From assembly GCA_947303805.1 (NCBI GenBank), contig CAMYZE010000002.1:124001-188000 (forward strand): 64,000 nt of DNA, in the 5' to 3' direction. The number at the start of each line of letters is the position of its first letter. Position 1 is the first letter of the stretch. Positions 44,057 to 53,782 of the stretch are shown piece after piece. Position numbers and translations under genes: made by a program. This stretch comes from an uncultured Clostridia bacterium (GTDB lineage Bacteria; Bacillota; Clostridia; Lachnospirales; Lachnospiraceae). Below the pieces are notes generated by a model that was not told the DNA's origin, ran no database searches, and saw only the letters and a list, made by a program, of their open reading frames with translations.

Positions 44057-44917
44057 CTAAATCACATTTATCTCTTTTAAATATCTGCCAAGTGCATCTT
44101 GCCAAGTTGGCATTTTTTTGAATCCTGCATTTAAATATTTTGTCTTATCAAGCCTTGAATTCTTTGGTCTTTTTGCTTTTGCATTGTAAAACTCTGTAGT
44201 AACATCATTAACAGTTATTTTTATTTTGAGCATCTCAAATATTTTTCTAGCAAAATCCGACCAAGATACATATCCTTCATTGGTTAAATGGTACACTCCA
44301 AACTTCTCAGTGCCAATCATATCAACTATAGCTGTAGCTAAATCAACAGTATATGTAGGTGAACCAATCTGATCAGATACAACATTAATCTCATTTTTTG
44401 TCTCGGAAAGTTTTATCATTGTCTTAACAAAATTATTTCCATTCTTACCAAAAACCCATGATATTCTAACTATATAATACTTATCAAGTTTTTTAACTTC
44501 TTGTTCAGCTTGGTATTTAGCATTTGCATATTCACATAATGGATTAGGCGTATCCTCTTCTTTAAAAGGTATATCACCTTCCCCTCCAAAAATATAATCA
44601 GTAGAAAAATAAACCATTGGGATATTATACTTATAACATTGAGAAACGATATTTGAAGTTCCATGAACATTGATTGCATAATTTATATCTTTCTCATCTT
44701 CAGCCATATCTACTTTAGTATATGCTGCACAGTGAATAACATAAGATAACTTATAAGAATTGAAAAAATTAAACACTGCTTCATCATCAGTTATGTCAAG
44801 ATCTGCACTTCCAATACCAATGTTATGAATTCCTCTTTTGTTTAATTCATTAATTATATCCGATCCAAGTTGCCCTGTGGCACCAGTAACTAAGACATAT
44901 TTTAATTCGCTACTCAT
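44057..44917 (-). CDS. rfbD: dTDP-4-dehydrorhamnose reductase
   Basis: A 286-residue NAD(P)-dependent short-chain reductase giving dTDP-L-rhamnose. The nucleotide loop VTGATGQLGSDII is at residues 9-21, and the catalytic YANAKYQAE (YxxxK) near 130. FSTDYIFGG near 104 is typical for RfbD. It lies after rfbB and before glmM, 8 nt apart. The preceding epimerase gene rfbC is not in this run, so the four-step pathway is incomplete here. Confidence 0.93.
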   Translation of the reverse strand: MSSELKYVLVTGATGQLGSDIINELNKRGIHNIGIGSADLDITDDEAVFNFFNSYKLSYVIHCAAYTKVDMAEDEKDINYAINVHGTSNIVSQCYKYNIPMVYFSTDYIFGGEGDIPFKEEDTPNPLCEYANAKYQAEQEVKKLDKYYIVRISWVFGKNGNNFVKTMIKLSETKNEINVVSDQIGSPTYTVDLATAIVDMIGTEKFGVYHLTNEGYVSWSDFARKIFEMLKIKITVNDVTTEFYNAKAKRPKNSRLDKTKYLNAGFKKMPTWQDALGRYLKEINVI

Positions 44918-44928
44918 TGAAACACCTT

Positions 44929-45960
44929 TTATTTTTTATCCATTCTAGATCCATACATTTTATTAAAATAATTTTTATATTCTCCACTAATAATATGTTG
45001 CCACCAGGGTTTGTTATTTAAATACCATGCAATAGTTTTATCAATTCCTTCTTCAAAGGTAACTGATGGTTTCCAACCAAGCTCATTCTCTATCTTTGAT
45101 GGATTCATAGCATATCTTAAATCGTGTCCAGGCCTATCTTTAACGAACTCTATTAATGATTCAGGTTTTCCTAATTTCTTTAAAATAATTTTAACTATAT
45201 CTATATTTGCCTTTTCTTCATGTCCACCGATATTATATACTTCACCATCATTTCCATTTCTTACAATCATGTCTATTGCTCTACAATGATCTTCTACGTA
45301 TAGCCAATCTCTTACATTTTTACCCTCTCCATACACAGGAAGCTTCTCATCATTTAACGCCCTACTAATCATAAGCGGAATCAACTTTTCAGGAAAATGG
45401 TATGGGCCATAGTTATTTGAGCAACGGCTTATTGTACAAGGCAGTTTGAATGTTCTATGATAAGCCATTACAAGTAAATCAGCAGATGCTTTAGATGCTG
45501 AATATGGGCTTGAAGTTTTTATTGGATATGTCTCGTCAAATTGTAAATCAGGTCTTTCAAGAGGCAAATCTCCATATACTTCATCTGTAGATACTTGATG
45601 ATATCTTTTGATGCCATACTTTCTACAAGCATCCATCAACACTTCAGTCCCCAAAATATTTGTCTTTAAAAAAATATCTGGGTTTTCTAAAGATCTATCT
45701 ACATGAGACTCAGCGGCAAAGTTTATACAATAATCAGGACTTTCTTTTTCGAATATTTCGTAGACCGATTTTCTATCTGTAATATCAACTTTATAAAACT
45801 TATAATTTGCTTTATCCTTTATAGGCTCTAAAGTTTCCATATTGCCTGCATAGGTTAGTGAATCTATACAAATAATATTATCATTTGTATACTTATTCAC
45901 CATATAATGCATAAAATTCCCGCCAATAAATCCAGCACCGCCAGTAACAATTATATTCAT
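44929..45960 (-). CDS. rfbB: dTDP-glucose 4,6-dehydratase
   Basis: A 343-residue extended short-chain dehydrogenase converting dTDP-glucose to dTDP-4-keto-6-deoxyglucose. NAD loop VTGGAGFIGGNF is at residues 5-16. HVDRSLENP near 86, STDEVYGDLP near 128 and the catalytic YSASKASAD near 157 are all present. It has an AAGGAG site and sits between rfbA and rfbD. Assignment is secure. Confidence 0.95.
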   Translation of the reverse strand: MNIIVTGGAGFIGGNFMHYMVNKYTNDNIICIDSLTYAGNMETLEPIKDKANYKFYKVDITDRKSVYEIFEKESPDYCINFAAESHVDRSLENPDIFLKTNILGTEVLMDACRKYGIKRYHQVSTDEVYGDLPLERPDLQFDETYPIKTSSPYSASKASADLLVMAYHRTFKLPCTISRCSNNYGPYHFPEKLIPLMISRALNDEKLPVYGEGKNVRDWLYVEDHCRAIDMIVRNGNDGEVYNIGGHEEKANIDIVKIILKKLGKPESLIEFVKDRPGHDLRYAMNPSKIENELGWKPSVTFEEGIDKTIAWYLNNKPWWQHIISGEYKNYFNKMYGSRMDKK

Positions 45961-45977
45961 AGCTTATCTCCTTAAAC

Positions 45978-46862
45978 TTATACTTGTCTTATGTATTTAC
46001 CATCTAATACATCTTTAAGATATTTTCCATACTCATTTTTCTTATATGTCTCATATGCTTCCTGCATTTTATTACTATCAATCCAACCATTTACATATGC
46101 AATTTCTTCAAGACAGGCAATTTTTCTATGTTGATGATCTTCAATAGTTTTTACAAAATTTGTCGCTTCGACAAGAGACTCATGTGTTCCTGTGTCAAGC
46201 CATGTGAACCCTGCTCCAAGGAGTTCCACATCTAATTTGTTATTTTCAAGATAAATTCGATTTAAATCTGTAATTTCTAGTTCACCTCTCTTCGATGGTT
46301 TAAGGCTTTTTGCATATTCAACAACATTTGTGTCATAGAAGTATAATCCAGTTACACAATAATTTGACTTAGGTTTTTCTGGTTTTTCTTCTATGCTAAT
46401 TGCTTTACCATTTTTATCAAATTCTACAATTCCAAATCTTTCAGGGTCATCAACATAATAACCAAAAATTGTTGCCCCATCTTTTATTCCACTAGCTTTT
46501 TTTGTTTTAGCTGTGAAACCATGCCCATAAAAAATATTATCACCCAAAATCATTGCAGCGGTGTCATTTCCAATAAAGTCGGCTCCAATAATAAATGCCT
46601 GTGCAAGTCCATCTGGACTTGGTTGAACTTTATAAGACAAATTAATACCAAATTGACTACCATCTTTAAGCAAATCATTAAATCTTGGTGTGTCTTGTGG
46701 TGTAGAAATGATTAATATATCCTTGATACCAGCTCCCATCAAAACTGACAATGGGTAATATATCATTGGCTTATCATAAATCGGCAGTAACTGTTTAGAT
46801 GTCACCATAGTAAGTGGATATAGTCTTGTGCCCGATCCACCAGCAAGTATAATTCCTTTCAT
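45978..46862 (-). CDS. rfbA: Glucose-1-phosphate thymidylyltransferase
   Basis: A 294-residue nucleotidyltransferase that makes dTDP-glucose. The signature [11 protein letters not shown] is at residues 8-18, followed by [26 protein letters not shown] near 108 and [12 protein letters not shown]-type sequence ([13 protein letters not shown]) near 218 are typical. It has an AAGGAG site and is the first gene after the carboxyltransferase gene, with a 24-nt spacer, so a promoter could lie in the end of that gene. Confidence 0.95.
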   Translation of the reverse strand: MKGIILAGGSGTRLYPLTMVTSKQLLPIYDKPMIYYPLSVLMGAGIKDILIISTPQDTPRFNDLLKDGSQFGINLSYKVQPSPDGLAQAFIIGADFIGNDTAAMILGDNIFYGHGFTAKTKKASGIKDGATIFGYYVDDPERFGIVEFDKNGKAISIEEKPEKPKSNYCVTGLYFYDTNVVEYAKSLKPSKRGELEITDLNRIYLENNKLDVELLGAGFTWLDTGTHESLVEATNFVKTIEDHQHRKIACLEEIAYVNGWIDSNKMQEAYETYKKNEYGKYLKDVLDGKYIRQV

Positions 46863-46886
46863 AATAAATATGCTCCTTTGTAAGAA

Positions 46887-48287
46887 TTATTGAGCTGGAT
46901 ATACTCCTTGCTCTCTATCAACAAGCGTTGAATCTACTCCTGTCTTTTTAGTCATTCTATATTCAAAAAACTCTTTCGCAACAGCTGGGAAAAGTGCATA
47001 TGAAAGCACATCTTCATCTTGTTCTTTATAGAATCCCATCTCTTTTTCAAAATCTTTTAATTGAGGCTTGATATTATCAGCTGGTCTTCCTTTAATTTGT
47101 GGTTCATCACCTAAAATCTTTTTAACCACTTCTGCATTCATCGGTTTAATAGTCTGACCAAACTCACCATGAACCAATTTTTTGGATTCCTTAGGCACCA
47201 TTTTATATCTTTCACCGGCAAGCACATTAAGAACTGCTTGAGTTCCAACTATTTGCGATGAAGGCGTCACAAGTGGTGGTTGTCCAAAATCTTCTCTAAC
47301 CTTTGGAATTTCTTCTAATACCTCATCTAGTTTATCTAATTTGCCTGCTTCAGTAAGTTGTGAAATAAGATTAGAAAGCATACCACCAGGGACCTGATAC
47401 TTAAGAGTATTCACATTTACTCCAAGCACCTTTGGATTTAACAATCCATTTTTCAAACACTCATCTCTATACTTACTAAAATATTTTGCAAGATCAATCA
47501 ATTTATTTATATCTAGACCTGTATCAAATTGTGTTCCCTCAAAAGCTTTTACCATGACATCAGTTGCTGGTTGAGAAGTACCTAAAGCAAATGGCGATAG
47601 CGCAGTATCAATAATATCACATCCAGCTTCTACTGATTTAAGCAAAGTCATAGATGCCATTCCCGAAGTATAATGCGTATGCAACTCTATTGGTAATTTA
47701 GTTGATTTTTTTAATGTTTTAACCAGTTCTTCTGCAGCATAAGGAAGTAAAAGACCCGCCATATCTTTGATACAAAGTGAATCAGCACCCATATTTTCTA
47801 AATCTTTAGCAAGTTTAGCCCAATACTCAAGTGTGTAAGCATCTCCCAAAGTGTAAGAGAAAGCAACTTGTAAATGACCACCTTCCTTTTTAGTCGCATC
47901 GATGCAAGTTTTAAGATTTCTTATGTCGTTTAAGCAGTCAAATACTCGTATGATATCAATACCATTTTCAATAGATTTTTTAACAAAATACTCAACAGTA
48001 TCATCCGCATAGTGATTATATCCTAAAATATTCTGACCTCTAAAAAGCATTTGTAATTTTGTATTTTTGAAGTGTTTCTTAAAGTTTCTCAATCTTTCCC
48101 ATGGGTCTTCATGTAAAAATCTTAGGCAGGCATCGAAAGTCGCCCCACCCCAACATTCTACAGAATAAAAACCTACCTTATCCATGTCATCAAGAACAGG
48201 TTCCATTACTTCATAAGGCATTCTAGTTGCAATTAAACTTTGGTGTGCATCTCTCAACGTCGTATCAACAATTTTTACTCTAGGCAT
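46887..48287 (-). CDS. Carboxyltransferase subunit (OadA/PycB-like), no biotin domain
   Basis: A 466-residue protein: TIM-barrel carboxyltransferase (VKIVDTTLRDAHQSLIATRMP at residues 4-24, VECWGGATFDACLRFLHEDPWERLR near 43-67, ELHTHYTSGMA near 205) followed by the PYC/OADA helical domain. The family transfers carboxyl groups between biotin and pyruvate or oxaloacetate. The usual C-terminal biotinyl domain with MKM is absent; the tail stops near VDREQGVYPAQ. A separate biotin carrier must exist elsewhere if it works this way. No oadB, oadG or biotin carboxylase gene adjoins it. It has a strong GGAGG site. Confidence 0.88.
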   Translation of the reverse strand: MPRVKIVDTTLRDAHQSLIATRMPYEVMEPVLDDMDKVGFYSVECWGGATFDACLRFLHEDPWERLRNFKKHFKNTKLQMLFRGQNILGYNHYADDTVEYFVKKSIENGIDIIRVFDCLNDIRNLKTCIDATKKEGGHLQVAFSYTLGDAYTLEYWAKLAKDLENMGADSLCIKDMAGLLLPYAAEELVKTLKKSTKLPIELHTHYTSGMASMTLLKSVEAGCDIIDTALSPFALGTSQPATDVMVKAFEGTQFDTGLDINKLIDLAKYFSKYRDECLKNGLLNPKVLGVNVNTLKYQVPGGMLSNLISQLTEAGKLDKLDEVLEEIPKVREDFGQPPLVTPSSQIVGTQAVLNVLAGERYKMVPKESKKLVHGEFGQTIKPMNAEVVKKILGDEPQIKGRPADNIKPQLKDFEKEMGFYKEQDEDVLSYALFPAVAKEFFEYRMTKKTGVDSTLVDREQGVYPAQ

Positions 48288-48303
48288 AATTATCCTCCAT
48301 ATA

Positions 48304-50637
48304 TTATATTTTTTCTAATTTAGCAAATGCTGCAAATAATGTTTTTGTTCCAACCTCGTCAAACTCTACTGTAACCTCATAATCTCTACCAACATCATCT
48401 ATGTTTTTAACGATTCCATCACCAAATTTTATATGACTAACCCGATCGCCAATTTTATAATCAAGGCTTGATGCTTTGACAATGTTTGATCCAGTCTTAT
48501 AAGTATCTATACTCTTCTTTAAATCAATTTTTGATACACCAACGCTACTACCATAATCAAGTTTTATACCCTTTTTAGTTGATACATACTTATCAAACTT
48601 ATCCTTAGCAAAACTGCCTCTTTTTTTATATCCCCAAAATTCCGAATCAAGATCACTATCATGGAATGAAGCAATACTTGGAAGGATATTTTTAACAATG
48701 TTTTTATCTTCAATTTCATCAATAAATCTACTAATAAGATATGAATTATAATTGCCGTTATGCATTCTTCTTCTTGCAGCCGATAAATATAGATTTTTCT
48801 TTGCTCTTGTAATCCCGACATAGCACAACCTTCGTTCTTCTTCAATTTCTGAATTGCTATCATCAGAAGTTATAGCTTGATAAGATGGGAATATGCCTTC
48901 GTTCATACCAGTTAGATAAACATTATCATACTCAAGACCTTTTGATGCATGTAATGACATTAGTGTCAGCTTATCATCATTATCATTTAAATTATCTATA
49001 TCAGACACAAGTGCAATTTCATATAAAAAATCTTCTAATATAATTTGTGCTGACATATTCGTAGCTAAATCTTTCAATATATCATTTTCTGAAGTTAAGG
49101 GATAGGTTTTTTTAAATGTAATAGCTTTATTTTTTAATTCGTTAATATTCTCTATTCGTTCTTTGCCATCTTCATCACCATATTCATCAATTAGAAACTC
49201 TTCGTAACAGTTTTTCATTAGTTTATCAATAACACCATCTATTTCATTCTCACTCTTTAATAAAACAATTAATTCAACAAAGCTTTTTATTTTATCTTTA
49301 ATTTTTGGACTCAAGTCAATCTTATCGAAATTAAATACAGCTTCAAATGGTGTAATATTATTTTGTCCTGCAAATTCTAAAATCTTAGTAATGGTGGTTT
49401 CACCTATTCCTCTTTTAGGAACATTGATAACTCTAAATAAGCTATTAGAATCACTTGGATTTACAAGTAAATTCATATAAGCAATTATATCTTTAATTTC
49501 TCTTCTTTCATAAAAATTAATTCCGCCAACAAGTGTATAAGGAATCGAAAGAGAAACACACATTTCTTCAAACTTTCTCGATTGAGCATTAGTCCTATAA
49601 AGTATTGCTGTATTTTTATAATCTCCATTTTTCTTTATATCATTAATTATCGCATAACTTTCAGCATTGTCATCTTCATACTCAGTAAAAATAACATTAG
49701 ACCCCAAACCATTTTCTGACCACAATTCTTTTGATTTTCGTCCTCTATTATTTTTAATTACATTGTTCGCCACAGTTAAAATATTATTTGTCGATCTATA
49801 GTTCTGAGTTAGCTTAATAACTTTAGCATTTTCAAAAGCATCCTCAAACTCAAGTATATTTCTAATGTCTGCACCTCGAAACTTATAAATACTTTGATCA
49901 TCATCACCAACTACAGTTAAGAAATTGTTACCTTCAATTGTTAGTAATTTAATTATCTCAAGCTGTACAAGATTTGTATCTTGATATTCATCGACTAATA
50001 TATATTTAAACTTGGAAGATAATGCTTTTCTAGCGCCCTCATTCGTTTTTAAGACTTTTACTGTAAGTAGGAGCATGTCATCAAAATCAATAGCGTTATT
50101 CTTAAACATCCTACTTTCGTATTCTTCAAAGCAATGAGCATAAATCTTTTCTATATCACCCTTAGATGTCTTCTTGTATTCATCGATACTAATATCATGA
50201 TTCTTGCAGTATGAAATACGATTGGCTGCGGCCTTCGCCTTTACCTTCTTATCATCATATCCTAAATCTTTAATTATCTTTGTTAATACTTTCTTTTGGT
50301 CATCTGAATCATATATTGTAAAATTTTTATTGTAACCAATAGATTCAATGAATACTCTTAAAACTCTTCCACAAAACTTATGAAATGTTGAAATAAAAAC
50401 TTGCTTTGAATTATTTCCAAGCAAACTTTCTACTCTTTCCTTCATTTCAGATGCTGCTTTATTAGTAAATGTAATTGCAAGAATATTGCGTGGATCTATT
50501 CCAGATTCTACTAAATAAGCAACTTTATATGTAATAACTCTAGTTTTTCCAGATCCAGCACCAGCTATAATAAGCAAAGGACCTTCATTGTATAAAACCG
50601 CCTCTCTTTGTTCTTTATTCAAAACACTAAGATCCAT
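48304..50637 (-). CDS. pcrA: PcrA/UvrD-type DNA helicase
   Basis: A 777-residue full-length SF1A 3'-5' helicase. Walker A GAGSGKTRVITYKV lies near residues 25-38, AITFTNKAASEMKERV near 54, Walker B ILVDEYQD near 216, GDDDQSIYKFRGAD near 240, the 2B region with RGIGETTI near 408, and motif VI ERRLCYVGITRAKK near 608. The C-terminal tail ends in a small beta domain (KIGDRVSHIKFGDGIV) that in PcrA contacts RNA polymerase. It works in repair and transcription-coupled processes. It overlaps the lipoprotein gene by 11 nt. Confidence 0.95.
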   Translation of the reverse strand: MDLSVLNKEQREAVLYNEGPLLIIAGAGSGKTRVITYKVAYLVESGIDPRNILAITFTNKAASEMKERVESLLGNNSKQVFISTFHKFCGRVLRVFIESIGYNKNFTIYDSDDQKKVLTKIIKDLGYDDKKVKAKAAANRISYCKNHDISIDEYKKTSKGDIEKIYAHCFEEYESRMFKNNAIDFDDMLLLTVKVLKTNEGARKALSSKFKYILVDEYQDTNLVQLEIIKLLTIEGNNFLTVVGDDDQSIYKFRGADIRNILEFEDAFENAKVIKLTQNYRSTNNILTVANNVIKNNRGRKSKELWSENGLGSNVIFTEYEDDNAESYAIINDIKKNGDYKNTAILYRTNAQSRKFEEMCVSLSIPYTLVGGINFYERREIKDIIAYMNLLVNPSDSNSLFRVINVPKRGIGETTITKILEFAGQNNITPFEAVFNFDKIDLSPKIKDKIKSFVELIVLLKSENEIDGVIDKLMKNCYEEFLIDEYGDEDGKERIENINELKNKAITFKKTYPLTSENDILKDLATNMSAQIILEDFLYEIALVSDIDNLNDNDDKLTLMSLHASKGLEYDNVYLTGMNEGIFPSYQAITSDDSNSEIEEERRLCYVGITRAKKNLYLSAARRRMHNGNYNSYLISRFIDEIEDKNIVKNILPSIASFHDSDLDSEFWGYKKRGSFAKDKFDKYVSTKKGIKLDYGSSVGVSKIDLKKSIDTYKTGSNIVKASSLDYKIGDRVSHIKFGDGIVKNIDDVGRDYEVTVEFDEVGTKTLFAAFAKLEKI

Positions 50638-50950
50638 TGCTACTATTTCCTTTTATGACAATAGGTATTCCCCCATAGTCTGGATCATTTTCTAAATCGG
50701 CTGTTGGCTCAATTTTAATATTTGAATAATCAATATGTGGTGGTCCTGATTCAATTATAGTTGTTTTATCGCTCATTGGTGGTGTATTTTCAAAGTGTTG
50801 AGACTCAATTATCGGACCTTCTTTATTTACGCCTTCCACTTTATCATAGTCAATTACTTCAGCTCCAAAAGGTTTCTTTTCCTCTTTTACGCATGAAGAC
50901 AAAACTGATAAACTAATAATTAAAGCCATCATTAAAAAATGTTTTTTCAT
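50627..50950 (-). CDS. Small lipoprotein of unknown function
   Basis: A 107-residue protein with a lipoprotein signal: MKKHFLMMALIISLSVLSSC with the lipobox cysteine at residue 20. The remaining 87 residues are charged and proline-rich with no recognised domain. It sits between mutL (directly after its stop) and pcrA (11-nt overlap), so it is probably cotranscribed and possibly translationally coupled. It has no Shine-Dalgarno match of note. Function cannot be assigned. Confidence 0.75.
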   Translation of the reverse strand: MKKHFLMMALIISLSVLSSCVKEEKKPFGAEVIDYDKVEGVNKEGPIIESQHFENTPPMSDKTTIIESGPPHIDYSNIKIEPTADLENDPDYGGIPIVIKGNSSNGS

Positions 50951-52777
50951 CTATACTATCCTCCCAAATTTCTTTTCAAATTCTTGCTTACTGAGCGATA
51001 TGATGGTAGGCCTTCCATGTGGACAATTATATGGATTGTCTAGTGCAAATAGATCTCTAAGTAGCTGCTTAACTTCAATTTCGCTAAGAACATGATTAGC
51101 TTTAATTGCTTTTTTGCATGAAATCGAAGCGATTTTTTCTATAATGCTATCATATTCTTCTTTATTTTTGTCATCTGCAAAGCTATCTATCATATCCATA
51201 AGCAATTTTTCGTTTCCAATATTAAATATATTATATGGCACAGAATCGACTTTAATATCATTATCACCAAAGCTTTCAATCTCATAGCCAATCTTTTTAA
51301 AATCATCAATATTACTTGTAATTGCCTCAAATTGTACTGGAGTTAGCCTTAAAATAATACTTGGAAAAATTTTTTGAGTTAAAACTTTACCATCATGATA
51401 AGCTTTCATAATCTTTTCAAAATTAATTTTTTCATGTGCAGCATGTTGATCGATGATGTAAAGTTTGTTATCAAACTCAACTAATATATAAGTATTAAAA
51501 ATCTGTCCAATATACTTATGGTCTTCACTTAAGTTTTTTTGAATAAATGGCTTTTCTTCAAAATTATTAGATAATTTACTATATAAATTAGAAAGATTAA
51601 TTCCGCCTTTTAAATCTCGATTAATTATACTAGACATTGAAGGCATTGAATCTATATCATTCGCAACTTTTTTAATTTCGTAGTTTGTTGTAGGCGTTTC
51701 TTTGGTACTCTTGTCTATTGTATCAGAATCAATGACCAAATATTTATCTATAGTATCATTGACTAGTTTTTCATCATGTATAAGCTCAATATTTTTCAAA
51801 GCATCGTGTATTGCATTATATATAACAAAATACACCTCTTCATCATTAGAAAATCTAACTTCCAATTTCTTTGGATGTACATTTACATCTACTTTTGAAC
51901 TGTCAATATCAATCTTGAGTATCACAAGTGGAAACTTATGTTGCATCAAATACTCTTCATATGCTCCCTCAATTGCCTTAGAAATGGTTTTATCTTTTAT
52001 ATAGCGGCAATTTACAAAATATATTTCATCATTTCTTGTATTTCTAGAGATAATAGGTTTAGTGATAAAACCTTTGATTTTAACACCATCATATTCACAA
52101 TCAACATCTAATAAATTATTTACAATGTCTTTTCCATATAAACTGTATACTACATTCTTTAAATTCGAATCCCCGCTTGAAAAAAACTTTCTCTTTCCAT
52201 CTATAATCAATTCAAATGAAATATCTTCCCTAACTAGTGCAAACTTAATTACAACATCCTCAATGAGAGCATTTTCTTTACTAGAGCTTTTTAAAAATTT
52301 TTTTCTAACAGGCACATTCTTAAATAAATCTCTTACCTCTATGCATGTCCCATCATTTGCAGCGACACGCTCTATACTAGATTTACATCCAAAGTCTACG
52401 TTGTATTTATAGCCGTAGGAATTATTGTCGTTTTTCATTTTGCTTATGAGCGTGACATTACTTACTGCTGCTATGCTTGAAAGTGCTTCACCCCTAAAAC
52501 CAAATGATTTAATATTTTCTAAATCAGATATATCGGTAAGTTTAGAGGTGGCATGTTGTTCAAATGCAATTCCTATATCATTTTTATCAAATCCGAAGCC
52601 ATCATCGCTAACCCTTATAAGACCAGTCCCACCATCTAAAATTTCAACAATAATATGTCTAGCAGATGCATCAATTGCATTTTCAACTAATTCTTTAACT
52701 ACACTAGAAGGATTCTCTATGACTTCGCCAGCAGCAATTTTGCTTATAGTTTTATCATCTAATATCTTGATTGACAT
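50951..52777 (-). CDS. mutL: DNA mismatch repair protein MutL
   Basis: A 608-residue MutL. N-terminal GHKL ATPase motifs are IAAGEVIENPSSVVKELVENA near residues 13-33, IRVSDDGFGFDKND near 54-67 and GFRGEALSSI near 92-101. The C-terminal endonuclease motif is intact: DQHAAHEKINFE near 445-456, then SCKKAIKANHVLS and NCPHGRPTI near 580-590. It therefore nicks DNA itself and does not need MutH. MutS is not in the window. The start lies 1 nt after gpsA. Confidence 0.95.
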   Translation of the reverse strand: MSIKILDDKTISKIAAGEVIENPSSVVKELVENAIDASARHIIVEILDGGTGLIRVSDDGFGFDKNDIGIAFEQHATSKLTDISDLENIKSFGFRGEALSSIAAVSNVTLISKMKNDNNSYGYKYNVDFGCKSSIERVAANDGTCIEVRDLFKNVPVRKKFLKSSSKENALIEDVVIKFALVREDISFELIIDGKRKFFSSGDSNLKNVVYSLYGKDIVNNLLDVDCEYDGVKIKGFITKPIISRNTRNDEIYFVNCRYIKDKTISKAIEGAYEEYLMQHKFPLVILKIDIDSSKVDVNVHPKKLEVRFSNDEEVYFVIYNAIHDALKNIELIHDEKLVNDTIDKYLVIDSDTIDKSTKETPTTNYEIKKVANDIDSMPSMSSIINRDLKGGINLSNLYSKLSNNFEEKPFIQKNLSEDHKYIGQIFNTYILVEFDNKLYIIDQHAAHEKINFEKIMKAYHDGKVLTQKIFPSIILRLTPVQFEAITSNIDDFKKIGYEIESFGDNDIKVDSVPYNIFNIGNEKLLMDMIDSFADDKNKEEYDSIIEKIASISCKKAIKANHVLSEIEVKQLLRDLFALDNPYNCPHGRPTIISLSKQEFEKKFGRIV

Positions 52778-52778
52778 C

Positions 52779-53780
52779 TTATTCAGCCTTTTTATCTCTA
52801 GTCATTAAAAAATTGACAATATCTTTAGCAGACTTATTGTTAAATACTATCTCATAAACACCAGATGTAATTGGCAATTCAACATGATATCTATCTTTAA
52901 TTTCAATTGCTTTTGGAAGAAAATTAATACCCTCTACTACCATACCAATTTTTTCTATAGCGTCTTTTGGTTTCATCCCCTGTCCAATCAATTTGCCACA
53001 ATTATAATTTCTACTATTCGTGCTCATAGCAGTAACTATCATATCACCTACTCCAGCTAAACCATAAAAAGTCTCTTTTTTGCACCCAAGGGCGTCCCCA
53101 ACTCGTATCATCTCTGCAAGACCACGAGTAATTGTTGCTGCCTTCATATTATCGCCATCTCCAACACCAGCGATTATTCCACACGCTAATGCAATTACAT
53201 TTTTAAATGCCGCACATATCTCAACTCCTTTAACATCATTATTTGTATAAACTCTAAAACTTTCATTCATAAATAGATCTTGAATATATTTAGCGGCATT
53301 ATCATTCTTACTAGCAGATACAATCATTGAAGCCATACCTTTGCCCACTTCTTCTGCATGAGTCGGTCCAGATAGCACAACAATCTTATCATTAACTATA
53401 CCATGTTTTTTCAGTTCATCCTCAATTATTTCACTCATAGTAAAAAGCGAATTATTTTCCATACCTTTGGTGAGTGAAATTAAATAATGTTTGCAATTTA
53501 TATATTTTATTGATTTATCAACTAGTTCTCTAAATGCATTAGAGGGAATTGCATAAATTATTACATCTTTATCATAAAACGAAGATTCAAATTCATTCGT
53601 AAATAGCACTTTCTCGCTAAATACTACATTGGGAAGTTTGTCATGTGTATGTTCGGAATTAAGTTTTGATATTAAATTTTTGTTTCTTCCCCAGCAGGTA
53701 ACACTATGTCCGTTTAGAGCCAACAGATTTGCAACAACCGAGCCCCATGTTCCTGCTCCAAGAATTAAAACTTTTGCCAT
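52779..53780 (-). CDS. gpsA: Glycerol-3-phosphate dehydrogenase (NAD(P)+)
   Basis: A 333-residue enzyme making sn-glycerol-3-phosphate for phospholipids. NAD loop ILGAGTWGSVVANLLA is at residues 5-20. The active-site region FKNVIALACGIIAGVGDGDN near 190-210, then TITRGLAEMIRVG and GLAGVGDMIVT, are typical GpsA. It follows pyrG by 2 nt and precedes mutL by 1 nt. Secure. Confidence 0.95.
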   Translation of the reverse strand: MAKVLILGAGTWGSVVANLLALNGHSVTCWGRNKNLISKLNSEHTHDKLPNVVFSEKVLFTNEFESSFYDKDVIIYAIPSNAFRELVDKSIKYINCKHYLISLTKGMENNSLFTMSEIIEDELKKHGIVNDKIVVLSGPTHAEEVGKGMASMIVSASKNDNAAKYIQDLFMNESFRVYTNNDVKGVEICAAFKNVIALACGIIAGVGDGDNMKAATITRGLAEMIRVGDALGCKKETFYGLAGVGDMIVTAMSTNSRNYNCGKLIGQGMKPKDAIEKIGMVVEGINFLPKAIEIKDRYHVELPITSGVYEIVFNNKSAKDIVNFLMTRDKKAE

Positions 53781-53782
53781 AA

